Positions 57,618-64,000 of a DNA stretch of 64,000 bases are shown piece after piece. A program made the position numbers and the translations under genes. The notes beneath the pieces were generated by a model. It searched no databases, was not told the origin of the DNA, and saw only the letters and a program-made list of their open reading frames with translations. Location: assembly GCF_003298775.1 (NCBI RefSeq), contig NZ_QNTQ01000008.1:62001-126000 (forward strand), in the 5' to 3' direction. The stretch is from Rhodosalinus halophilus. Lineage in GTDB: Bacteria; Pseudomonadota; Alphaproteobacteria; Rhodobacterales; Rhodobacteraceae. Positions within the stretch are counted from its first letter, which is position 1, and each line of letters opens with the position of its first letter.

Positions 57618-57639
57618 ACGGGCCGGCGCGCCGGCCCGT
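57618..57639 (-). terminator. perfect palindrome directly after the gltX stop
   Basis: ACGGGCCGGCG and its complement (11 bp, no loop) start 1 bp after the gltX stop. The absence of a T-run leaves the termination mechanism open; it separates gltX from gltA on the same strand. Confidence 0.55.
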
Positions 57640-59049
57640 TCAGTTCCTGCCCGCGGCAGCGTCCTCGAGCCGCGCCAGTGTCTCGTCACGGCCGAGCACC
57701 AGCATCATGTCGAAGACGCTTGGACTGACCGTGCGGCCCGCGAGCGCGGCGCGCAGCGGCGCGGCCAGCTTTCCGAATTTTATGCCGTTCTCCTCTGCGG
57801 CCCTGGTGGCGAGCGCCTCCAGCGCGTCGCGGCTCCAGCTAGCATTTCGCAGCTGCGGCGTCAATTCAGCCAGTATACCACGGGATACAGAATCCAGCGC
57901 CTGCGCCGCCTTGTCGTCCTTCCCGACCGGGCGCTCGGCGAGCACGAAGTTCGCCTTTTCAAGAAGATCCACGAAAGTCTTCGCGCGCTCCTTCAGGTGC
58001 GGCATGGCCATCAGCATCAGTTCGCGCCTGCGGTCGTCGAGCGGTGGACGCCCCGTGGCGGCGAGGAATCGTTCCAGCTCATGCAGCAGTGCAGCATCCT
58101 CCATGGCGGCGATGTGCCGGCCGCTGATACTGTCGAGCTTCTTCATGTCGAGCCGCGCGGGCGCCTTGTTGATGCCCTCGAGCGAGAACAGCTCGCGCAG
58201 CTCCGCGTCGGCGAACACCTCCTGGTCGCCGTGGCTCCAGCCCAGCCGCGCGAGGTAGTTGCGCATCGCCGCAGCCGGGTAGCCCATGTCGCGGTACTCG
58301 GTGAGCGAGACCGCCCCGTGCCGCTTGGACAGCTTCTTGCCGTCGGGGCCGTGGATCAGCGGGATATGCGCCCAGACCGGCACCTGCCAGCCCATCGCGC
58401 GAAAGATCTGCATCTGCCGCGCGGCGTTGTTGAGGTGATCGTCGCCGCGGATGACATGGGTCACGCCCATGTCGTGGTCGTCCACCACCACCGCCAGCAT
58501 GTAGACCGGCGTGCCGTCCGAGCGCAGCAGCACCATGTCGTCGAGCTGGTCGTTGCGGATCGTGACCGGCCCCTGCACCTGGTCCTCGATCACCGTCTCG
58601 CCCTCGCGCGGGGCCTTGAGGCGGATGACATAAGGGGCATCGGGGTGCGTCGCAGGGTCCGCGTCGCGCCAGGGGCTGCGGTAGAGGGTCGAGCGGCCCT
58701 CGGCGCGCGCGGCCTCGCGGAAGGCGTCGATCTCCTCCTGCGTGGCGAAGCACTTGTAGGCAGTGCCTTCGGCCAGCATCTGCCGCGCCACCTCGGCGTG
58801 GCGCTCGGCGCGCGCGGCCTGGCTCACCGCCGCGCCGTCGTGATCGAGGCCGAGCCAGTCGAGCCCGTCGAGGATCGCCTGTCGCGCCTCGGGGGTGGAG
58901 CGGGCACGGTCGGTGTCTTCGATGCGCAGCAGGAACCGACCCCCGCGGCCGCGGGCGAAAAGCCAGTTGAACAGCGCCGTGCGCGCGCCCCCGATGTGCA
59001 GGAAACCCGTGGGCGAGGGAGCGAAGCGGGTGACGACCTCGGCTGTCAT
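57640..59049 (-). CDS. gltX: glutamyl-tRNA synthetase
   Basis: 469 residues. HIGH motif at [13 protein letters not shown] and KMSKS motif at KLSKRHGAV, with a Rossmann catalytic core and helical anticodon domain. ATG 59049 ([15 protein letters not shown]) has GGAGAG in front; an in-frame ATG at 59082 would add 11 residues and is possible. It charges tRNA-Glu, and in this phylum often tRNA-Gln as well. Confidence 0.97.
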   Translation of the reverse strand: MTAEVVTRFAPSPTGFLHIGGARTALFNWLFARGRGGRFLLRIEDTDRARSTPEARQAILDGLDWLGLDHDGAAVSQAARAERHAEVARQMLAEGTAYKCFATQEEIDAFREAARAEGRSTLYRSPWRDADPATHPDAPYVIRLKAPREGETVIEDQVQGPVTIRNDQLDDMVLLRSDGTPVYMLAVVVDDHDMGVTHVIRGDDHLNNAARQMQIFRAMGWQVPVWAHIPLIHGPDGKKLSKRHGAVSLTEYRDMGYPAAAMRNYLARLGWSHGDQEVFADAELRELFSLEGINKAPARLDMKKLDSISGRHIAAMEDAALLHELERFLAATGRPPLDDRRRELMLMAMPHLKERAKTFVDLLEKANFVLAERPVGKDDKAAQALDSVSRGILAELTPQLRNASWSRDALEALATRAAEENGIKFGKLAAPLRAALAGRTVSPSVFDMMLVLGRDETLARLEDAAAGRN

Positions 59050-59142
59050 GCGGCGCGGTCTCTCCTTGTCCGGGCGTGCCATCGCGGCGTCTCTCTATCC
59101 GCCGCGCCGGCGCAGGACAAGGCGCACGAGGGATCGGGCGGC

Positions 59143-59157
59143 CTTAACCAGCGGTTA
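59143..59157 (+). promoter_or_regulatory. CtrA-type box TTAA-N7-TTAA upstream of comEC
   Basis: A perfect TTAA CCAGCGG TTAA, extending as TTAACC on both sides. It lies 54 bp ahead of the comEC ATG and 94 bp ahead of divergent gltX. CtrA is the cell-cycle regulator that also controls motility and gene transfer agent functions in Rhodobacterales. The exact match is unlikely by chance in a sequence this GC-rich. Confidence 0.75.
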
Positions 59158-59210
59158 ACCTTGCTGGCGCAGGATGCGCCGCGGCCGGGCATGCCGGCGG
59201 AGGCTCGCAG

Positions 59211-61298
59211 ATGGGGGACGGCGGCGCGCTGGGGCGTTGGCTGCTCGGGCAGCAGGGCAATCTCTTTCCCTGGGCGCCCGTGGCGCTGGCCTGCGGCATC
59301 GGACTCTACTTCGGCCTGCCGGTCGAGCCGCCGCCATGGGTGCTGATCGGCGCGGGGGTCGCTTCGGTCGCCGCGGGGGCCATGGCCGTGCGCCTCGGCC
59401 CGCTTTGGGCGCCGCTGTTGTGGTTGCCCGCGCTCGTGGCCGCCGGCGTCGTGATCGCCGCGCTTCGCGCGCATGCGGTCGCTGCGCCGGTGCTCGACTT
59501 TCGCTACTACGGTCCGGTGGAGGGCCGCGTCGTCGGGATCGACCGCTCCGCCTCCGACGCGACGCGGCTGACGCTGGACCGGGTCGTGCTGGCGCGGACG
59601 GACCCGGAGCGCCTGCCGTCGCGGGTGCGGATCTCGCTGCACGGCGAGGCCGGCGCGGACGTTCCGCCGGCGGGCGCGCGGGTCATTCTGACCGCCTGGC
59701 TCTCGCCGCCGCAGGGGCCGGTCGAGCCCGGCGGCTTCGATTTCCGCCGCCATGCCTGGTTTCAGGGGCTGGGCGCGGTAGGGTATGCGCGCACCCCGGT
59801 TTTGCTGCTCGCCCCGCCGGTGCCCACGGACCTCGTCGTGACGCGCGCCCGCATGGGGCTGTCGGCGCGGGTGCAGGCGGCGCTGCCGGGCGAGGCGGGG
59901 GCCTTCGCCGCCGCCATCCTCTCGGGCGACCGCTCGGGGCTCGGCCTTGCGGATCTGGAGGCGCTGCGGCACGCCAATCTCGCCCATCTCCTGGCGATCT
60001 CGGGCCTGCACATGGGATTGCTCGCGGGCTTCGTCTTCGCCGTGCTGCGCCTGGGGCTGGTCATGCTGCCGCGCATCGGCGCCCGGCTGCCGGCGAAAAA
60101 GCTCGCGGCGGGCGGCGCGCTGGTCGCGGCCGCGGGCTATCTGGCGCTGTCGGGCGGCAACGTGGCCACGGAGCGCGCCTTCGTCATGGCGGCGGTGGCG
60201 CTCTTCGCGGTTATGCTCGACCGGCGGCCGTTCTCGCTGCGGGCTGTGGCGCTCGCGGCGATGATCATCCTCGTCTGGCAACCCGAGTCGTTGCTGGGTC
60301 CGGGCTTCCAGATGTCCTTCGCGGCGACGACGGCGCTGGTGGCGGTCTTCGGCGCACTCCGGACGGGGCGCGTTCCGGAATTGCCCCGCTGGGCGCGGCC
60401 GGTGGCGGCGGTGGTCGTCTCCTCCGCCGTGGCAGGCCTTGCGACCGCGCCCGTGGCGGCCGCGCATTTCAACCAGTTCGCGCATTACGGGCTGATCGCC
60501 AATCTCGCTTCGGTGCCCCTCATGGGCACGCTGGTCATCCCCTCCGGCGTGGTCGCGGCGATGCTCATGCCGCTGGGGCTGGAGCAATGGCCGCTCGCCG
60601 TGATGGGGCTGGGGCTCGACTGGATCCTGGGCGTGGCGCACTGGACCTCCGATCTCGCCGGGGCGGTCCGGCCGATCCCGGCGCCGCCGCCCACGGTCCT
60701 GCCTCTCCTGGCGCTCGGAGGGCTCTTCGTCATGCTCTGGCAGGGACGCGGCCGGTGGGCCGGGACGGCGCCGGTCGCGGCGGCGCTGCTGCTCTGGGCG
60801 GCGACGGAGCGCCCGCCGGTGCTGATCGCGGCGGGCGGCGCGCTCGTCGGCGTGATGACCGAGGAGGGGCGCGCGCTGAGCAAGCCGCGCGGCGCGGGAT
60901 TCGCCGCCGGGGTCTGGCTGGAGAACGACGGCGACGGCGCGGCGCGTGCGGAGGCCGCCGCGCGCTGGCCCGCGGAGGGCGCGCTGCGGGTGCGTCATCT
61001 CTGGGGCAAGCGCGGCGCCGCGCGCTTCGACGGCTGCGCGCCGGGGGAGATCGTGGTGCTGACCGAGGTCTTCGACGGGCCGCCGCAGCCCTGCCTTCTG
61101 CTCGACGGCGCGCGGATGCGCGGGGCGGGCAGCCTGGCGCTCTACGCGACGGACGCCGGCATCCGGATCGAGAGCGCGACGATCGAGGAGGGGCGGCGGC
61201 TGTGGAGCCCGGCGGGCGCGGCCGACGTGCCGCAGCGGCTCGCCGCGCTGGCGTTCAGTACATCCGGATCAGGCCCACCAGGCGGCCCTGCACCTTGA
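59211..61298 (+). CDS. comEC: ComEC/Rec2 DNA-uptake channel
   Basis: 695 residues. N-terminal membrane and OB-like part (about 1-180), then the competence channel domain ([23 protein letters not shown] and [16 protein letters not shown]), then a short C-terminal segment that has lost most of the lactamase-like domain seen in longer homologues, a truncation common in alphaproteobacteria. It would carry single-stranded DNA across the inner membrane. It overlaps the convergent lexA by 44 bp and is preceded by the CtrA-type box. Confidence 0.93.
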   Translation: MGDGGALGRWLLGQQGNLFPWAPVALACGIGLYFGLPVEPPPWVLIGAGVASVAAGAMAVRLGPLWAPLLWLPALVAAGVVIAALRAHAVAAPVLDFRYYGPVEGRVVGIDRSASDATRLTLDRVVLARTDPERLPSRVRISLHGEAGADVPPAGARVILTAWLSPPQGPVEPGGFDFRRHAWFQGLGAVGYARTPVLLLAPPVPTDLVVTRARMGLSARVQAALPGEAGAFAAAILSGDRSGLGLADLEALRHANLAHLLAISGLHMGLLAGFVFAVLRLGLVMLPRIGARLPAKKLAAGGALVAAAGYLALSGGNVATERAFVMAAVALFAVMLDRRPFSLRAVALAAMIILVWQPESLLGPGFQMSFAATTALVAVFGALRTGRVPELPRWARPVAAVVVSSAVAGLATAPVAAAHFNQFAHYGLIANLASVPLMGTLVIPSGVVAAMLMPLGLEQWPLAVMGLGLDWILGVAHWTSDLAGAVRPIPAPPPTVLPLLALGGLFVMLWQGRGRWAGTAPVAAALLLWAATERPPVLIAAGGALVGVMTEEGRALSKPRGAGFAAGVWLENDGDGAARAEAAARWPAEGALRVRHLWGKRGAARFDGCAPGEIVVLTEVFDGPPQPCLLLDGARMRGAGSLALYATDAGIRIESATIEEGRRLWSPAGAADVPQRLAALAFSTSGSGPPGGPAP

Positions 61299-61965
61299 CG
61301 CTGCCGCGCGGCAGCACCCGCGTCTCGTAAGCCGGGTTCGCGGCCTCGAGCAGGATCATGTCGCCCTTGCGCTTGAAGCGCTTGAGCGTGGCTTCGTAGC
61401 CCTCGACCTGGGCCACCACGATGTCGCCGTTCTGCGCGTCGGACGCTTCGCGAATTACGACGATGTCGCCGTCGTTGATCCCGGCCTCGATCATCGAGTC
61501 ACCCTTGACCTCCAGCGCGAAGTGCCGGCCCTGGGCGGCGAGCATCGCGCCGGGCACGGCGACCTGCGGGGTCTCGTCGGCGATGGCCTCGATGGGCGCG
61601 CCGGCCGCGATCCGGCCCAGAAGCGGAAGCTCCGTCACCGCGCCGTCGCCCGCGGGCTCGGCGCGGGCGGGCAGGGGGCGGCCGTGCGCAGGTGCGGCGC
61701 CGCGATCGCCCTCGATCACGCGCAGACCGCCCTTGGGCTTCTGCGTGAGGCTCTCGGGCAGCTTCACGATCTCGATCGCCCGCGCCCGGTGCGCGAGCCG
61801 GCGGATGAAGCCGCGCTCCTCCAGCGCCGTGATCAGCCGGTGGATGCCCGACTTCGATCGCAGATCCAGCGCCTCCTTCATCTCGTCGAAGCTTGGCGGA
61901 ACGCCGTCGCGCTCGACGCGGTCGTTGATGAAGCGCAGAAGATCCAGTTGCTTGCGGGTCAGCAT
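61255..61965 (-). CDS. lexA: SOS repressor LexA
   Basis: 236 residues. N-terminal winged helix ([43 protein letters not shown]), self-cleavage site Ala121-Gly122 in RIAAGAP, catalytic Ser157 (GDSM) and Lys195 (ATLKRF). It represses DNA-repair genes until RecA triggers cleavage. A LexA box overlaps its own promoter, so it is autoregulated. Confidence 0.98.
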   Translation of the reverse strand: MLTRKQLDLLRFINDRVERDGVPPSFDEMKEALDLRSKSGIHRLITALEERGFIRRLAHRARAIEIVKLPESLTQKPKGGLRVIEGDRGAAPAHGRPLPARAEPAGDGAVTELPLLGRIAAGAPIEAIADETPQVAVPGAMLAAQGRHFALEVKGDSMIEAGINDGDIVVIREASDAQNGDIVVAQVEGYEATLKRFKRKGDMILLEAANPAYETRVLPRGSVKVQGRLVGLIRMY

Positions 61966-61997
61966 TCAGCCCACTCCCATACCGCGTGTTGCGGCAT

Positions 61998-62026
61998 GTT
62001 CTACGCATGTTCCCGTTTTGTGTCAA
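61998..62026 (-). promoter_or_regulatory. lexA promoter with embedded LexA box
   Basis: On the minus strand, TTGACA (62026-62021), 17-bp spacer, TAGAAC (62003-61998), a near-consensus sigma-70-type promoter. The alphaproteobacterial LexA box GAAC-N7-GAAC (62012-61998; GTTC-N7-GTTC on the plus strand) covers the -10 region, 33 bp from the start codon, so binding would block transcription. Confidence 0.9.
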
Positions 62027-62048
62027 GCTTATCCACAGCCCCTTGCGC

Positions 62049-63230
62049 TCAGGGGCGGGGCAGCGGGATGTAGTCGACGGGCTCGCCGGCCTCCCGCGGG
62101 CCGTCTTCGGGCGGTCGAATGAGCAGGGCGTCGGCCTCGGCGAGCAGCGACAGAAGCGCGCTGTCCTGACTGTCGAAGGGATCGAGGCCATGGGGCGTGA
62201 GACGCGCGCGCATGTAGTGCTCGCGCGGGCCGTTGCGCGCCACGCCGCGGGCGAGCGCCGCCCGCCGGCGCGGCGCGGGCGCGGCGCCGAGCCCCAGCAT
62301 CTTGCGGATCACCGGCGCCACGAAGACCGTGCCGCAGACGATGGCCGAGACGGGGTTGCCCGGCAGGCCGATCATCGCCGCCGCGCCCAGCCGGCCGGCC
62401 ATGAGCGGCTTTCCGGGCCGCATCGCGACCTTGTAGAAGGCGGTGTCCATCCCCAGGGCCTGCGCCACCGGCGCGACGAGATCGTGATCGCCCACGGAGG
62501 CGCCGCCGACGGTCAGGATCAGGTCCGCATCGGCGGCGAGCTCGAAGCCCGCGCGCAGCGACTCGTCAGTGTCGCGCGCGACGGGCAGAAGCCGCGCCTC
62601 GGCGCCCTCGGCCTCGAGCAGCGCCTTGAGACCGAAGGCGTTGGAGGCGACGATCTGATCCTCGCCGGGATCCTCGCCCGGCATCACCAGCTCGTCGCCG
62701 GTGGAAAGAATGGCGACGCCGGGCCGGCGGGCGACCTGAACCTCGGGCAGGTTCATCGCCGCGATGAGCGCGACATCGGCCGCCGAGAGCCGCCGCGGCG
62801 CCGCCAGCCTGTCGCCTGCATGGAAATCGGCGCCGGCCGGGCGCACATGGGGCCCCGGGCCGGGCGTGCCGGTGATGATGACCGCCTCGCCCTCGCGCGT
62901 GGTGTCCTCCTGGATCACGACGCGGTCGGCGCCGTGCGGCATCGGCGCGCCGGTGAAGATCCGCACGGCTTCGCCCGGGCCGACGCGGCCCGCGAAGCGC
63001 CGGCCCGCGGGCGCCTCGCCGATCACGCGAAAGCGCGCGCCGGGGGTGACCTCGGCGGCACGAACGGCATAGCCGTCCATCGCCGAGGCGGAGAAGGGGG
63101 GCTGATTCCGCGAGGCCACGGCATCGGCCGCCAGCACGCGGCCCGCCGCTTCGCGCAGAGGCACCTGCTCGGCCTCCAGCGGCTCGACGAGCGCGAAGAG
63201 CCGCTCCAGCGCCTCGGCGACGGAGATCAT
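62049..63230 (-). CDS. moeA: molybdopterin molybdotransferase MoeA
   Basis: 393 residues. The typical domains with [40 protein letters not shown] and GLPGNPVSA. It inserts molybdate into MPT-AMP. Its ATG overlaps the moaC stop (ATGA). It could supply cofactor for the Mo hydroxylase at 31.7-35.7 kb, but it belongs to the conserved trp-moa block. Confidence 0.95.
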   Translation of the reverse strand: MISVAEALERLFALVEPLEAEQVPLREAAGRVLAADAVASRNQPPFSASAMDGYAVRAAEVTPGARFRVIGEAPAGRRFAGRVGPGEAVRIFTGAPMPHGADRVVIQEDTTREGEAVIITGTPGPGPHVRPAGADFHAGDRLAAPRRLSAADVALIAAMNLPEVQVARRPGVAILSTGDELVMPGEDPGEDQIVASNAFGLKALLEAEGAEARLLPVARDTDESLRAGFELAADADLILTVGGASVGDHDLVAPVAQALGMDTAFYKVAMRPGKPLMAGRLGAAAMIGLPGNPVSAIVCGTVFVAPVIRKMLGLGAAPAPRRRAALARGVARNGPREHYMRARLTPHGLDPFDSQDSALLSLLAEADALLIRPPEDGPREAGEPVDYIPLPRP

Positions 63231-63703
63231 TCCGCCTCGTAGCGGCCCGACTTGCCGCCGTCCTTGAGAATCACGCGCAGCCCGCCGATCTCCATGCCGC
63301 GATCGGCGGCCTTGAGCATGTCGTAGACCGTAAGCGCGGCGACCGAGGCGGCGGTCAGCGCCTCCATCTCGACGCCCGTGCGCCCGGTGGTCTTCGCGGT
63401 GGCGGTCAGGCGCAGCCCGGGCAGCTCGCGGTCGGGCACGACGTCCAGCGTCACCGAGGACAGCGGCAGCGGATGGCACAGCGGGATGAGATCGGCGGTG
63501 CGCTTGGCCCCCATGATCCCGGCGAGCCGGGCCACGCCGCCGACGTCGCCCTTCCTGGCGCGGCCTTCCTCGACCAGCGCCAGGGTTTCGGGCTGCATCC
63601 GCACCCAGGCCTCGGCGCGCGCTATGCGCGCCGTCTCGGGCTTGTCCGAGACATCCACCATGCGGGCCGCGCCCTCGTCGTCGAAATGGGTCAGTTCGGG
63701 CAT
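63227..63703 (-). CDS. moaC: cyclic pyranopterin monophosphate synthase MoaC
   Basis: 158 residues. [16 protein letters not shown] at the N-terminus, [21 protein letters not shown] and [24 protein letters not shown], the family core. It makes cPMP in molybdenum cofactor synthesis. It begins 8 bp after the trpC stop, so the three are probably cotranscribed. Confidence 0.97.
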   Translation of the reverse strand: MPELTHFDDEGAARMVDVSDKPETARIARAEAWVRMQPETLALVEEGRARKGDVGGVARLAGIMGAKRTADLIPLCHPLPLSSVTLDVVPDRELPGLRLTATAKTTGRTGVEMEALTAASVAALTVYDMLKAADRGMEIGGLRVILKDGGKSGRYEAE

Positions 63704-63711
63704 GACGCGCC

Positions 63712-64000
63712 TCAGATCCCGGCCGGCCGCAGCGGCCGGGCGAGCAGCGCCTTCGTCGCCTCCGTCACGTCCTCGTGGCGCATCAGGCTTTCCCCGATCA
63801 GGAAACAGCGTGCGCCGTAGCGCGCGAGTTCGGCCAGATCCTCCGGCGTCGAAAGGCCGCTCTCGGAGACGATGATGCGATCGGCTGGCACATGCTTGAT
63901 GAGCCGGCGGGTCACGTCGAGCGTGGTCTCGAATGTCCGGAGATCGCGGTTGTTGATCCCCACGAGCCGCGACGACAGCTTCGCGGCGCGGTCGATATCC
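63712..64000 (-). CDS. trpC: indole-3-glycerol phosphate synthase (C-terminal part, window edge)
   Basis: The frame enters from the window end and stops at 63712. [27 protein letters not shown] and [12 protein letters not shown] are the conserved C-terminal barrel strands of TrpC. The N-terminal two thirds are outside the window. Confidence 0.94.
   Translation of the reverse strand, partial: DIDRAAKLSSRLVGINNRDLRTFETTLDVTRRLIKHVPADRIIVSESGLSTPEDLAELARYGARCFLIGESLMRHEDVTEATKALLARPLRPAGI

Overview
The window is a high-GC chromosomal segment with the gene content of an alphaproteobacterium of the order Rhodobacterales (Rhodobacter/Roseobacter type). The evidence is the block trpC-moaC-moeA-lexA-comEC-gltX-gltA, a GTTC-N7-GTTC LexA box, a TTAA-N7-TTAA CtrA-type box, a fused IorA-IorB, and a GH108 endolysin/holin pair. 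I saw no rRNA, tRNA, CRISPR array, transposase or integrase.

Layout. 0-5.3 kb: LysR regulator (cut by the window edge) divergent from an EamA exporter, a penicillin-acylase-family hydrolase and a 3-hydroxyisobutyrate-dehydrogenase-like oxidoreductase. 5.3-9.6 kb: intergenic hairpin array, purL, two tiny membrane proteins, a hairpin-rich region, and a second LysR regulator. 9.8-16.5 kb: indolepyruvate ferredoxin oxidoreductase, a PlsC-like acyltransferase, murI, argC and ccmE. 16.7-24.5 kb: a secreted Calx-beta/VWA pair divergent from a LuxR-type regulator, then an ATP-grasp enzyme followed by a large protein with a Cys/His/Asn pattern.

24.7-49.1 kb: a co-directional minus-strand cluster of 22 genes, the striking part of the window. 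It encodes a complete branched-chain-amino-acid-type ABC importer whose second ATPase is fused to a Tm-1-like (UPF0261) domain, the partner TIM-barrel 'PEP hydrolase family' protein, a 997-residue flotillin with 44-residue repeats, two SRPBCC proteins, a molybdenum hydroxylase whose large subunit is split into two genes, CoxD/CoxE-like maturation factors, and a set of hydrolases and dehydrogenases (amidohydrolase, metallo-beta-lactamase fold, SMP-30/isochorismatase fusion, SDR, FAH family, Fe-ADH-like) with an AraC regulator. I read it as an uptake and degradation pathway for an unidentified heterocyclic, lactone or amide-type compound. At least eight junctions are stop/start overlaps, so much of it is probably one operon.

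49.4-64 kb: an NAD-dependent epimerase, a methyltransferase, the endolysin/holin pair, ccmF-ccmH, an enoyl-CoA hydratase/isomerase, gltA, gltX, comEC, lexA, moeA, moaC and the 3' part of trpC. ccmE and ccmF-ccmH normally lie close together, but here they are about 36 kb apart. I infer that roughly 16.6-51.6 kb is an accessory island inserted into a conserved housekeeping neighbourhood. Molybdopterin genes (moeA, moaC) lie nearby but belong to the core block.
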